NCBI RefSeq assembly: GCF_900187115.1
Contig: NZ_LT906455.1
Span: forward strand, 2,232,001-2,296,000
Length of the DNA stretch: 64,000 nt
Direction: 5' to 3'
From: Aliarcobacter butzleri
Lineage (GTDB): Bacteria > Campylobacterota > Campylobacteria > Campylobacterales > Arcobacteraceae
Both the position numbers and the translations under genes were made by a program. The first letter of the stretch is position 1. Each line of letters opens with the position of its first letter. Below the pieces are notes generated by a model. The model was given only the letters and a program-made list of their open reading frames with translations. It was not told the DNA's origin and ran no database searches. Below, one piece after another: positions 52,216 to 61,361 of the stretch.

Positions 52216-52889
52216 TTTAAATCATACTCTTTATATAATTTTTTCGAATCACTATATGAAAGAGATTTTTCTCCACTAACTCCTGATTTTTTAATATAAT
52301 CAAATAAATCTTTTTTATTATCAAATTCTAATTTGTATAAAATAGTTTCAAATTCACACTCAAAATATTTAGAAAAAGAGTTTTTTATACTATCTTCATC
52401 TAAAATTGGTGATTTTGTATTTGTGATTTTTTGTATAGTTTTAAAAGTATTTGAGGTAAATAAAACAGTATTTATCTCTTTTGTAATCTTAGATAATGAC
52501 TCAATAATTTTAGATAAATCGCTTGACCATTGTAATGCAGAAGATGATAAAACCATATCATAACTATCATTTTTTATCTCATTAAAAAATTCTTCACTAT
52601 CAAAATTTAGACATTTTACTTCTATATTTTTTGCTTTTGGATGAAGTTCACACATCGAAAATGAAGCATCTATTGCTTTATAAAACTCAATTTCCCAAAA
52701 AATATTTGAAAAAACTTGTCCAGAACCACAACCTAATTCTAAAATTCTTTTTGGTTTAGATTTTAACTCTCGAACAAGTGATTTTGCTACAATTTGTTGA
52801 ATAATATTGTGAGTTTTATATTCATTAGCATATTTTGAAAATTGATTTTTAACTTGCAATTTTTCTCTTTGTAATTTTGATTTTAACAA
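52167..52889 (-). CDS. bioC: Malonyl-ACP O-methyltransferase
   Basis: Up to 240 aa, class I SAM methyltransferase. N-terminal VKNQFSKYANEYKTHNIIQQIVAK (the FxxxAxxYxxxAxxQ pattern of BioC), motif I ILELGCGSGQVF, and YDMVLSSSALQW, where BioC proteins have the S-N-x-A-x-QW stretch. It methylates malonyl-ACP to start pimelate synthesis for biotin. No ATG: TTG at 52889 is the longest start, TTG at 52862 with AGAG in front is an alternative. Runs convergent to the ThiD2 gene with a 49-bp coding overlap. Confidence 0.8.
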   Translation of the reverse strand: MLKSKLQREKLQVKNQFSKYANEYKTHNIIQQIVAKSLVRELKSKPKRILELGCGSGQVFSNIFWEIEFYKAIDASFSMCELHPKAKNIEVKCLNFDSEEFFNEIKNDSYDMVLSSSALQWSSDLSKIIESLSKITKEINTVLFTSNTFKTIQKITNTKSPILDEDSIKNSFSKYFECEFETILYKLEFDNKKDLFDYIKKSGVSGEKSLSYSDSKKLYKEYDLNYLEFEVIFVKTISKL

Positions 52890-52945
52890 GATTTTAACAA
52901 GTTTTTGATAAAATTAATGCTATTTTTTAAAAAGGATATTAGATT

Positions 52946-53293
52946 ATGACATCTACACTTTTAATAGTTCAATTTGTTTTAGCTGTACTTATAACTATTA
53001 CTGTTTTACTTCAAAAGAGCTCAAGTATAGGACTTGGAGCATATAGCGGAAGTAACGAATCAGTTTTTGGAGCAAAAGGTCCAGCAAACTTTTTAACAAA
53101 AGCAACAATGGCATTAGGATTAGCTTTTGTGATAAATACTTTAGTTCTTGGATACTTTTATAATGAACAAAGAAATAAAAGTGCTATCGATTCAGTAAAA
53201 ACAGAATCTTTAATCCCAGCAACTCCAGTAACACAAACTCCAACTGCACCAGTTGCACCAACAAGCCAAATTCCAACATCTTCTGAAAAATAA
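52946..53293 (+). CDS. secG: Protein translocase subunit SecG
   Basis: 115 aa. Helix 1 (LLIVQFVLAVLITITVLLQ), the conserved LQKSSSIGLGAYSGSNESVFGAKGPANFLTKATM loop, helix 2, and a Pro/Thr-rich cytoplasmic tail (PATPVTQTPTAPVAPTS). It assists SecYE. SD AAAGGA before the ATG and a terminator behind, yet frr follows only 60 bp on. Confidence 0.93.
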   Translation: MTSTLLIVQFVLAVLITITVLLQKSSSIGLGAYSGSNESVFGAKGPANFLTKATMALGLAFVINTLVLGYFYNEQRNKSAIDSVKTESLIPATPVTQTPTAPVAPTSQIPTSSEK

Positions 53294-53294
53294 T

Positions 53295-53317
53295 AAAGAG
53301 ATAAAAATCTCTTTTTA
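53295..53317 (+). terminator. Terminator after secG
   Basis: Stem AAAGAGAT / ATCTCTTT, AAAA loop, T-run. Confidence 0.7.
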
Positions 53318-53353
53318 TTTAAGAAGAAAATTTTATTAATTAAAGGAGCATAA

Positions 53354-53911
53354 ATGCTACAAGAAGTATATGCACAAACTAAAGAACATATGGAAAAATC
53401 TATAGAAGCTTTAAAAAAAGATTATAAATCTTTAAGAACAGGTAAAGTTAATACAAATATCTTAGATGGTATAAAAGTTGATTATTATGGAACAATGACT
53501 GATTTAAGTCAAGTTGGTTCTGTTTTAGCAACAGATGCAACAACTATTACAATCAATCCTTGGGAAAAAAATCTTTTAGGAACAATTGAAAAAGCTATCC
53601 AAAATGCAAATATTGGAGTAAATCCAAATAATGATGGTCAAATAATTAAACTATTTTTCCCACCAATGACAGTTGAACAAAGACAAGAAACAGCAAAACA
53701 TGCAAAAACTATGACAGATAATGCAAAAGTTGCTATTAGAAATATTAGACAAAACTCAAATAATAAAGTGAAAACTCTTTTAAAAGATAAAGCTATTACT
53801 GAAGATGAAAGTAAAAAAGCTCAAGATGAAATTCAAAAAATCACTGATTCTTATGTTTTAAAAGCTGATGAAACTTTAAAAGCAAAAGAAAAAGAAATTT
53901 TAACGGTTTGA
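53354..53911 (+). CDS. frr: Ribosome recycling factor
   Basis: 185 aa. [56 protein letters not shown] and the C-terminal helix rich in Lys/Glu are signatures of RRF, which splits post-termination ribosomes with EF-G. SD AAAGGAG. First of a run of genes frr-pyrE-RDD-MFS with 1-8 nt junctions. Confidence 0.96.
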   Translation: MLQEVYAQTKEHMEKSIEALKKDYKSLRTGKVNTNILDGIKVDYYGTMTDLSQVGSVLATDATTITINPWEKNLLGTIEKAIQNANIGVNPNNDGQIIKLFFPPMTVEQRQETAKHAKTMTDNAKVAIRNIRQNSNNKVKTLLKDKAITEDESKKAQDEIQKITDSYVLKADETLKAKEKEILTV

Positions 53912-53913
53912 TT

Positions 53914-54522
53914 ATGAAAATAGAACAAATATATAAAGATGCTTCTGCACTACTAGAAGGACATTTTAAATTAAGTAGTGGAAATCACTCAAGATTTTAT
54001 TTACAATCAGCAAAAGTATTAGAAGATCCAAAGACTGCAAAATATTTAACTGAAGAGTTAGCAAAAGAGATTAAAAAATCTAATTTAGAAATAGATGCTG
54101 TTTGTTCACCTGCTCTTGGTGGACTAATAGCTGGTTTTGCTCTTGCGACTGCACTTGATGTAAGATTTATTTTTGCAGAACGAGCTGATGGTGAAATGAC
54201 TATCAGAAGAGGATTTGAAGTAAAAGAAGGTGAAAAATACCTTGTTTGTGAAGATATAATCACAACAGGTGGAAGCGCTTTAGAAGCTGCAAGAGAAATC
54301 GAAAAAGCTGGTGGAATTGTAGTAGCTTACGCTGCTTTAGCAAATAGAGGTTTTTGTTCAAGAGTTGGAAGTTCAATTGAGAGAAAAGACAACTGTAAAT
54401 TACCTTTAGATAAACCACTTTTTGCACTAGAAGATTTTGCTTTTGAGATGTATAGCCCAGAAGATTGTCCTATGTGTAAAGAAGGAAGTGTTGCTATAAA
54501 ACCAGGTAGTAGAGGAAACTAA
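53914..54522 (+). CDS. pyrE: Orotate phosphoribosyltransferase
   Basis: 202 aa from the ATG at 53914, where the product begins [18 protein letters not shown] as in relatives; an upstream TTG at 53908 overlaps frr. PRPP-binding motif [17 protein letters not shown], plus [21 protein letters not shown]. It converts orotate and PRPP to OMP in pyrimidine synthesis. The C-terminal CPMCKEGS is a feature of this longer PyrE type. Overlaps the RDD gene by one base. Confidence 0.93.
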   Translation: MKIEQIYKDASALLEGHFKLSSGNHSRFYLQSAKVLEDPKTAKYLTEELAKEIKKSNLEIDAVCSPALGGLIAGFALATALDVRFIFAERADGEMTIRRGFEVKEGEKYLVCEDIITTGGSALEAAREIEKAGGIVVAYAALANRGFCSRVGSSIERKDNCKLPLDKPLFALEDFAFEMYSPEDCPMCKEGSVAIKPGSRGN

Positions 54523-55001
54523 TGGCAAAATGGAGAGATGTAAAGCACAAAAAAAATAGTTCTTTAGAAAATACTACAACTGAAGATAGCTTAATTATTT
54601 GTGCATCAATCCCTTCAAGAATTAAAGCTTTCATTGTCGATATGTTTATGATTATGATGCCACTTGCATATTTAACTACTTATATATTTATGGATGGAAA
54701 AGATGATTTCCAAGGTAGTCAAGAAGCAAGATGGACTCTTTCTTTAACATATGGACTTATTATTATAATCTTTTGGATAGCAAAAGGACAAACTCCTGGA
54801 TTAAAAGCTTATAGTTTAAAACTTTTAAACGAAAAAACAAAAGAAAAAATATCTCTACCAAAAGCTATTTTAAGATATATAGCTTTTTTATTTAGTTCTA
54901 TGACTATCATTTTAGCCTTTCTTCCATTTTTAAGAAAAGATAAAAAAACTTTTCAAGATTTAGTATCTGGTACAATTGTGATTGATATAGATAAAAAATA
55001 A
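54522..55001 (+). CDS. RDD-family membrane protein
   Basis: 159 aa with two to three membrane helices. SRIKAFIVDMFMIMMP carries the Arg-Asp of the RDD motif and FQDLVSGTIVI the closing motif. Some RDD proteins act as sodium/proton antiporters; most are unstudied. It starts on the pyrE stop and shares one base with the MFS gene. Confidence 0.8.
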   Translation: MAKWRDVKHKKNSSLENTTTEDSLIICASIPSRIKAFIVDMFMIMMPLAYLTTYIFMDGKDDFQGSQEARWTLSLTYGLIIIIFWIAKGQTPGLKAYSLKLLNEKTKEKISLPKAILRYIAFLFSSMTIILAFLPFLRKDKKTFQDLVSGTIVIDIDKK

Positions 55002-56083
55002 TGCTATTTTTTAACCTATCTGCTTTTTATTTCTTTTATTTTGCTGCTGTTGGAATATATGTAATATTTTTACCAAAAGTTCTAAATGATATTGGATATA
55101 GTGCTTTTGATATTGGTATTATTTTAGCTGTTGCTCCTTTGATGAAATTTGCTATGCCTTTTTTATTTTTAAAACATATTAGTTTAAATAAAAAAATGTT
55201 TAAAAAAGCACTGTTTTTAACAGTTATTGCGGTTGCACTTTTTTATATCACAATAGAACATTTTTATATTTTTATGTTAAATAATGCTTTTTTAGCAGCT
55301 TGTTTATCTTTGATTTTACCTTATCTTGAAGTTACTGCTGTGACAATATTGGGAAAAGACAAATATGGAAAAGCAAGACTTTTTGGCTCAATTGGTTTTA
55401 CTATAATTGCTTTAGTTTTAGCAAAAGTTTTAACAACACCTTTTATTGCTCTTCATTACTATTTAGGAGTTGTTGTTCTAACAGTAATTTTTTCATTATT
55501 ACTTTTAAAAAATGATTTTGAAGAAAAAATAAATCCAATTAGCAATGAAGTTTTTTCATTTATGAAACACTTTGCTTTTTGGGCAAGCATATTTTTTATG
55601 CAAGTAAGTTTTGGTTCATTCTACAACTTTTTTACAATCTATGAATTAGAACATGGTTTATCTTTAGAAACTATTTCATATCTTTGGGCATTTGGTGTTA
55701 TTTGTGAAATTTTAATGCTTTATTATCAAGCACCAATTTTAAAAAATAATCTTTTAAATATCATAAAATTTTGTGTTGGTGTGACAGCTTTTAGATGGAT
55801 ACTTTTATATTTGTATCCTAATTCTTTAGAAGTTGTATTTTTCACTCAAGCTATTCATGCTTTTTCATTTGCTTTATTTCATAGTGCTGTTGTTATTTAC
55901 TTATATTCACTTTATGATAATAAAAAACTAGCTCAACAATTTATGTTTGGCGTTGGTTATGGATTGGGTGGATTTGTAGGGGCATTGAGTGCTGGAGCTA
56001 CTTATGGAAAATACTTATTTTTATATAGTGCAATTTTTGCACTATTTTCTTTTATTTCTATAAGTTTTGTAAAAAAAGATTAA
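55001..56083 (+). CDS. MFS transporter, PP-MFS (HcaT-like) subgroup
   Basis: 360 aa with about 11-12 helices. N-terminal FYFFYFAAVGIYVIFLPKVLNDIGYSAFDIGI and the short GKDKYGKARLFGSIGF loop resemble MFS_1-like/HcaT transporters of small acids or nucleosides. Shorter than usual MFS proteins. It follows the RDD gene with a one-base overlap and converges with the ZntB-like gene (4-bp overlap). Substrate unknown. Confidence 0.72.
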   Translation: MLFFNLSAFYFFYFAAVGIYVIFLPKVLNDIGYSAFDIGIILAVAPLMKFAMPFLFLKHISLNKKMFKKALFLTVIAVALFYITIEHFYIFMLNNAFLAACLSLILPYLEVTAVTILGKDKYGKARLFGSIGFTIIALVLAKVLTTPFIALHYYLGVVVLTVIFSLLLLKNDFEEKINPISNEVFSFMKHFAFWASIFFMQVSFGSFYNFFTIYELEHGLSLETISYLWAFGVICEILMLYYQAPILKNNLLNIIKFCVGVTAFRWILLYLYPNSLEVVFFTQAIHAFSFALFHSAVVIYLYSLYDNKKLAQQFMFGVGYGLGGFVGALSAGATYGKYLFLYSAIFALFSFISISFVKKD

Positions 56084-57045
56084 ATCCACTTTTTCTTTTT
56101 GAAAATGACATATTGAGAAAATATCACTAAAAGTAAAATTATAGTAAATATATAAAATGCTTTATCATTTGAAGCACCTGGTATTCCACCAACATTTATT
56201 CCTAAAAGCCCAGTTAAAAAAGTAAGTGGTAAAAAAATTGCAGATATAATAGATAACATATACATTTTTTTATTCATCTCTTCACTTAAACTATTTGCTA
56301 ATTCTTCTTGAATTAAAATAACTTTATCTCGAATAGTATCAAGTTCTTCTATATGTCTTATCAACTGGTCATTAGTCTCTCTAATCTCTACTTTTTTATA
56401 CTCATCAATCCAAGATATTTTTTCATTACTTAATTTGATTAAAGCCTCTTTTTGTGGAGCTAAATATCTTTTTAAAATAATAGTTTCTCTTCTTACATTT
56501 AAAATCTCTGTTCTAAACTCTTGATTTTTCATATCAATTATATTTTCTTCTAAATAATCCGTTCTATCTTGAAGTTGGTCAATAACATCATCCATTCTAT
56601 CAATCATACGATAAGTCAACTCTACTAAAAATTCAGAAGTACTTTTTACTCCTGTACCTTTTCTTAACTCTTCAATAATCTCAGTAACAGACAATAAAGT
56701 TCTTCTACTTGTACTAATAATCATATTTGAAGAGATAAATAATCGAATAGATATCATATTTTCAGGTCTTGACTGAGGATCTAAATTTACACCTCTTAAA
56801 GCAAGAAGTAAAGAATCTCCTAAAAGTGTAGTTCTTGGTCTTGTTTCATCTGCTAAAAGAGCATCAGCTACTATAGAATTATTACATTGATTTCTTATCC
56901 AATCTTTTGCTTCTTGTGTAGAATAATCAAAATGAACCCATAAAATTTTATCAGTTGCTTCTACACTATTTAGTTCTTCATATTTTAGCTCTAAAGCAGA
57001 GCCTTTTTTATCAAGTAAAAATCCTAAAAATGGAATTCTCTTCAC
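56080..57045 (-). CDS. CorA-family divalent cation transporter, ZntB-like
   Basis: 321 aa. Large cytoplasmic N-terminal domain with long helices (VIDQLQDRTDYLEENI), then two C-terminal helices. The selectivity loop reads FLTGLLGINVGGIPG: GIN rather than the GMN of Mg2+-specific CorA, as in ZntB zinc transporters. Pentameric channel or proton-coupled importer in the inner membrane. Preceded 10 bp upstream by yaaA. Confidence 0.82.
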   Translation of the reverse strand: MKRIPFLGFLLDKKGSALELKYEELNSVEATDKILWVHFDYSTQEAKDWIRNQCNNSIVADALLADETRPRTTLLGDSLLLALRGVNLDPQSRPENMISIRLFISSNMIISTSRRTLLSVTEIIEELRKGTGVKSTSEFLVELTYRMIDRMDDVIDQLQDRTDYLEENIIDMKNQEFRTEILNVRRETIILKRYLAPQKEALIKLSNEKISWIDEYKKVEIRETNDQLIRHIEELDTIRDKVILIQEELANSLSEEMNKKMYMLSIISAIFLPLTFLTGLLGINVGGIPGASNDKAFYIFTIILLLVIFSQYVIFKKKKWI

Positions 57046-57055
57046 TCATTTTCCT

Positions 57056-57793
57056 TTATTTTATAGAATATATAATTTCCGTTTTTAATTTTTGTTTTTT
57101 AATTTCTTCAATTGAAAGATTTTCAATTTCCATACTCATTAATTGATCTATATTTTGAATATTATTTTGAGCTAATAACCTTAAAATAATTCCTCTATAA
57201 GCTTTTGCCCAGTGACTTACAACTTTACCATCTTTTATGAATTTCATTGTTATATATGGTTTTTTGATTTGATAAAATTTTTCATAAAATCCAGCTCTTA
57301 AATCAATAATATCTTCATCTTTTAAAAACTCATCAAGTTTTGAAGAGAAACTATCACAGTAAAACTTTTCTATTTTTAAATTGTCAAAAGTTTCACCTTG
57401 TTTTAGTTTATAGTCAGGAATTTCATCACTTGCTTTTAAAACTCCAAAAAGATTCGAAAAAATCAAAACATTTTCGTCTATATATTTTTGTTCGTTTCTA
57501 TCTAAAACTTTATATTCCAAATAGTCATAAGCAACACCTTCATATCTTAAAATTGCTTTCATAATTAGACTTTGGAAGATATCTTTTTTATATGAATTTA
57601 TTATTTCATCTTTTTTTGTTCCAAAAAGTTTTTCAAGTTGTGTTTTTGAAGCAGTTTTTATAAAATTGTTATATTTATTTAAAATTTCTTCTCTAAAACT
57701 GTAAAGTTCAGGAAAAATAAAAGAAGAATTATCAAAAGATTTATTCAAGCCTCCAGAGTTTTTTGTTTCACTTGGAGAAAATAGGATTTTCAT
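57056..57793 (-). CDS. yaaA: Peroxide stress protein YaaA (DUF328)
   Basis: 245 aa. Begins MKILFSPSETK and carries the family motifs AILRYEGVAYDYL, LIFSNLFGVLKASDEIPDYKLK and VVSHWAKAYRG. E. coli YaaA limits free iron and protects DNA during hydrogen peroxide stress. Good match over the entire length, somewhat shorter middle region. Confidence 0.88.
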   Translation of the reverse strand: MKILFSPSETKNSGGLNKSFDNSSFIFPELYSFREEILNKYNNFIKTASKTQLEKLFGTKKDEIINSYKKDIFQSLIMKAILRYEGVAYDYLEYKVLDRNEQKYIDENVLIFSNLFGVLKASDEIPDYKLKQGETFDNLKIEKFYCDSFSSKLDEFLKDEDIIDLRAGFYEKFYQIKKPYITMKFIKDGKVVSHWAKAYRGIILRLLAQNNIQNIDQLMSMEIENLSIEEIKKQKLKTEIIYSIK

Positions 57794-57837
57794 TTATGAC
57801 CTTAAAAAATTTTATTTAAGTTTAACATAAATGAAGT

Positions 57838-57872
57838 AAAAAACTAAAGCAAGAGATTTGCCTTAGTTTTAA
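57838..57872 (-). terminator. Terminator of the helix-hairpin-helix gene
   Basis: 13-bp stem AAAACTAAGGCAA / TTGCTTTAGTTTT (one G-T) on the minus strand with T-run. Confidence 0.75.
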
Positions 57873-57876
57873 AATA

Positions 57877-58248
57877 TTATTTGAAGAAGCTTGAAGCTTT
57901 TTCGTTAAGTTTATTACTCAACTCTTCAGATTTTTCATCTAATTTTTTTTGAGCATCTTTTTTTGTTTCATCAACTTTTTCATTTACTTCATTTTTAGCT
58001 TGTTCTTTTATAGTATCTATATTGTTTTCTTTTACATTTGCAACAATATTATCACCAAAACCTTTGATGTTTTTCAAGTCATCTGCGCTTTTTATAGTAT
58101 TTGTTTTTCTATATTCCATAATTTGCTCAGCTTTTTTTTCACCTATTCCTTTAATACTCATAAGTTCTTCTTTTGAAGCTGTTTGTAAATTAATAGCACC
58201 AAAAAGAAATGTTCCGCATAAAGCAATCAATCCAAAGATTTTTTTCAT
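57877..58248 (-). CDS. Secreted ComEA-like helix-hairpin-helix protein
   Basis: 123 aa from the ATG at 58248, which has AAAGGAG 6 nt upstream and gives a clean signal peptide (MKKIFGLIALCGTFLFGA). Then two helix-hairpin-helix motifs (ELMSIKGIGEKKAEQIMEYRK and LKNIKGFGDNIVANVK), as in the DNA-binding domain of ComEA, and a Lys/Glu-rich coiled coil tail. It likely binds DNA in the periplasm during natural transformation. The tail is unusual for ComEA. Confidence 0.75.
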   Translation of the reverse strand: MKKIFGLIALCGTFLFGAINLQTASKEELMSIKGIGEKKAEQIMEYRKTNTIKSADDLKNIKGFGDNIVANVKENNIDTIKEQAKNEVNEKVDETKKDAQKKLDEKSEELSNKLNEKASSFFK

Positions 58249-58314
58249 ATTTACTCCTTTAAAAATGTACAAAATTATAGCATAGTTTTATGATTTTTAA
58301 TATCATTATTATAT

Positions 58315-59097
58315 TTATTGGGCTTGAAAAGTTAATGTTGCTACATAAAAAATTTCATTCACCTTATCTTCTAGCTCTTTTGATGCAGCTTCAGAATAGT
58401 CTGTTTTTAATATCCAATATCCAGAGTGACTTAACTTAATTTTTGCAAGTCCATCTTTATTTGTAGTTGTTACAAAAGCATAATCTCCATTATTTGAAAA
58501 TCCTGCATAACTACCATAAACTTTTGAGGAAGCCAAAGGCTCATTTTTAAATAGTATTTTTACTGTTAAGTATTGACCATTTCCAACAAGTTTATTTGGA
58601 TTCTCCATAGGAATTATTTCTAAAGTATCTCCTAGAACTTTTGAGTAATTTTCATCTTTTGTTTCTCCAACATTTAAAATTGCTTTTGCAAATTTGTTAT
58701 ATTGTTTACTTGAGATTATATTTTTTACATCTTGTTTTGTTCCAGCTTTCCAACTTTTATTTCCTTTTTCATCAAAGTAATATGTCCAAAAAGCAGGATT
58801 TGTTTTACCTGAAACTATGTAAGTTCCCTCTTTTTTTAATATCTCTTTGTAACCTAAAAGTTTTTCTTCGATAACTTTTTCTTTATTATCTGGTTGAACT
58901 ATTTTAAATTTAACATCACCATCAAAGACTTCATCTACAGGATATAAATGTCCATGTCCCATATATAAATTTGTTATAGCTCCCAATTTATTCCAAGGAA
59001 GAGTATAACTCGTAGAATGTATCCAAAAATCATGAGCTACACTTTGTACTGATGCTATTATACTAAATAGAACTATTAAACTAAATTTTTTAATCAT
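58315..59097 (-). CDS. Periplasmic DUF4198 protein (second copy)
   Basis: 260 aa. Signal peptide predicted to be cut after SVA (residue 21), leaving His22 as the first residue (HDFWIHS). A GHGHLYPVDEV motif near residue 50 and Ig-like strands follow. DUF4198 proteins are linked to metal uptake and stand near TonB receptors. It is a paralogue of 60444-61337 (shared FAKAxL, LEIIP, and xILFKxxPL segments). Not in the same operon: a plus-strand gene lies between. Confidence 0.75.
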   Translation of the reverse strand: MIKKFSLIVLFSIIASVQSVAHDFWIHSTSYTLPWNKLGAITNLYMGHGHLYPVDEVFDGDVKFKIVQPDNKEKVIEEKLLGYKEILKKEGTYIVSGKTNPAFWTYYFDEKGNKSWKAGTKQDVKNIISSKQYNKFAKAILNVGETKDENYSKVLGDTLEIIPMENPNKLVGNGQYLTVKILFKNEPLASSKVYGSYAGFSNNGDYAFVTTTNKDGLAKIKLSHSGYWILKTDYSEAASKELEDKVNEIFYVATLTFQAQ

Positions 59098-59269
59098 ATT
59101 TATCCTTTTTTTAATTTATACTATTTCTATCAAAATGAGAAATAAATATATTTTTATATATTTTAGAATACCATTGAATTACTTGTTTACTAATAAAATT
59201 ATTTTTAGATTTAATTAATTATTAATCTTCTATTAAAAAGCTGTTAACCAAAAATTTATATAATTCCCC

Positions 59270-60388
59270 ATGAATATATCATTGTTTTTTATACTTTTTA
59301 CTATTGTATTTGCTTTCCAAACTTTGATAATCAAAAAGCGTCTTATAAATAAACTTGATTTTAATTATAAGACCAAAAAATATCTTAGCCTATTTTTATA
59401 TCTAACATTTTTTGGGGTACTTATGTATCCAATGGCTAGATATTTCCCCGTAGTGCCAAATTGGCTCTATTTTCTCCTATCTTTACCAATTGGGATGATT
59501 TTTTTAACATTTATTATTACTTTATTACATGAAATCATCTCTTTTGGGATTTCAAAAACAAAATATACTAAAAATCGACGAGAATTTTTTAAAAAAGGTT
59601 TAGATATCGGTGTTATATCAGCAGTTATTGCAACAAATGTTAAAGCTATCGATAATGCACGACATGTTGAACTTGAAGTAGTTGATGTAAAAATAAATAA
59701 TCTAAAAAAACCTTATAAAATAATACAAATAAGCGATATTCACATTGGTGGATTGATTACAAAAAATTTTATAAAATCAATGGTTGATAAAATAAATCTT
59801 TTAAATGCAGATGTAGTTGTGATAACTGGTGATTTAGTTGATACTAAACTAGAGTTTGCGCGTCCAGCACTTGATGAATTAAAAAATTTACAATCAAAAT
59901 ATGGAACATATTTTATAGTTGGAAATCATGAATATTTTCACGGAGTAAAACCAATCATTGATTATGTAAACTCTTTGGGAATTAAAACTTTAGAAAATCA
60001 AAATGTTTATATTGGAGAAAAAGATGAAGGTTTCTATTTAGCTGGAGTTTACGATAGATTTGGTTTTAGATATGGTTCATATATTCCTGATATAAATAAA
60101 GCTTTAGAAAATTGTGAAAATAATCCTACAATTTTATTAGCACATCAACCAAAATATATAAATGAAATAAAAGATACGAAAAATATTGATTTAATACTTT
60201 GTGGACACACTCACGGTGGACAAATCTTTCCATTTAATTTTTTGGTAAAACTTGAACAACCTTATGTAAAAGGACTTCACCAACATAATGATACAACTCA
60301 AGTTTACGTAAATAAAGGAACTGGATTTTGGGGACCACCTATGAGATTAGGAGCTTCAAGTGAGATAACTGTTTTAAGATTGTCTTAA
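59270..60388 (+). CDS. Membrane-anchored metallophosphoesterase (YaeI-like)
   Basis: 372 aa. Three N-terminal hydrophobic helices (to about residue 95) then a calcineurin-like domain with ISDIHIGG, VVITGDLVD, VGNHEYFHG, LLAHQP and CGHTHGGQIFPF, the full set of metal ligands. YaeI/YkuE-type members hydrolyse lipid or sugar-nucleotide phosphodiesters such as UDP-sugar headgroups. It lies alone on the plus strand between two DUF4198 genes. Substrate unknown. Confidence 0.85.
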   Translation: MNISLFFILFTIVFAFQTLIIKKRLINKLDFNYKTKKYLSLFLYLTFFGVLMYPMARYFPVVPNWLYFLLSLPIGMIFLTFIITLLHEIISFGISKTKYTKNRREFFKKGLDIGVISAVIATNVKAIDNARHVELEVVDVKINNLKKPYKIIQISDIHIGGLITKNFIKSMVDKINLLNADVVVITGDLVDTKLEFARPALDELKNLQSKYGTYFIVGNHEYFHGVKPIIDYVNSLGIKTLENQNVYIGEKDEGFYLAGVYDRFGFRYGSYIPDINKALENCENNPTILLAHQPKYINEIKDTKNIDLILCGHTHGGQIFPFNFLVKLEQPYVKGLHQHNDTTQVYVNKGTGFWGPPMRLGASSEITVLRLS

Positions 60389-60401
60389 AATTTGTAAATC
60401 A

Positions 60402-60437
60402 TATAAGTGTGGAATACTTTTCAAACCCACACTTATA
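60402..60437. terminator. Bidirectional terminator between phosphoesterase and DUF4198 genes
   Basis: Perfect 11-bp stem TATAAGTGTGG / CCACACTTATA with a 14-nt loop. Confidence 0.75.
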
Positions 60438-60443
60438 AATATT

Positions 60444-61337
60444 TTACTCTTTAACATTAAAAGTTATAGTTGATGCATTAAAAACATATTCTACTTTTCC
60501 AAATAAATCTTTAAAACTTCCATCTTTAGTTACAGTATCTCTATGATTGCATGAAACTCTCCACTGTCCTGCACTTTGAACTCTAAATTGTGCTTTTCCA
60601 TTTTCAATATATGACATCAAAGAAAATCCATCATTTTGTCCAAATGAGTTACTATTCGCACTTATATAATCCATACTAGATGCAGTTAAATGTAGAGGTT
60701 TTCCTTCAAATAAAACTTCAAATTCTACTAAGTCTCCTACTTTTACATTTGATAAATCTGTTTTTGGAATGATTTCTAAACCTTTATTTGTAGCTTTTTG
60801 TTCTTCCCATTTATCAATAGTTAAATAAGATTTTGCAAATGCTTCATATTTAACAGACATTAAAATCTTTTGAATATCATCAAGTTTATCCATTGTTGTT
60901 AATTTTAATCTTTTATTACCTTTTGTATCTATATATTCAGTATAAAAAGTAGGTTTACTTTTTGCCTCTATTTTATAAACACCTTTTTGACTATTCTCTT
61001 TTAATGCAATTTTTTGCAATCCCAAATCTGCACTAAGAACATCAAAATCTTTTACTTTTTTTGTTGCTTCCTTAGGGTCACTTGATGGAATATCAAGATT
61101 TATTATTTCACCATTTGGTGAAGTTATTTTAAACTCTTCAACAATAACTCTACCATTTGGAGAGTTTAAAATATCATCAATTGGCATTAAATGTCCCCAA
61201 CCTAAACCAACTATAATATGGGCAGGTTTATGAGTAAATGACTCAAAAGAATTTACCCAAAGTGAGTGAGCATTTAAGTTTACTAAACTTAAAAAAAACA
61301 TTACACTAACAAACAGTAATTTTTTTATATTTTTCAT
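60444..61337 (-). CDS. Periplasmic DUF4198 protein (first copy)
   Basis: 297 aa. Signal peptide ending LNA at residue 23, so the mature protein would begin at His24 (HSLWVNSF). GLGWGHLMPIDDI near residue 48 matches the GH-x-x-P-x-D motif of its paralogue. The rest is beta-rich. It lies 24 bp after the TonB receptor gene on the same strand, most likely in one operon, suggesting a periplasmic metal-binding step for what the receptor imports. Confidence 0.78.
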   Translation of the reverse strand: MKNIKKLLFVSVMFFLSLVNLNAHSLWVNSFESFTHKPAHIIVGLGWGHLMPIDDILNSPNGRVIVEEFKITSPNGEIINLDIPSSDPKEATKKVKDFDVLSADLGLQKIALKENSQKGVYKIEAKSKPTFYTEYIDTKGNKRLKLTTMDKLDDIQKILMSVKYEAFAKSYLTIDKWEEQKATNKGLEIIPKTDLSNVKVGDLVEFEVLFEGKPLHLTASSMDYISANSNSFGQNDGFSLMSYIENGKAQFRVQSAGQWRVSCNHRDTVTKDGSFKDLFGKVEYVFNASTITFNVKE

Positions 61338-61361
61338 TTTTTATCCTTATATTTTATATTG

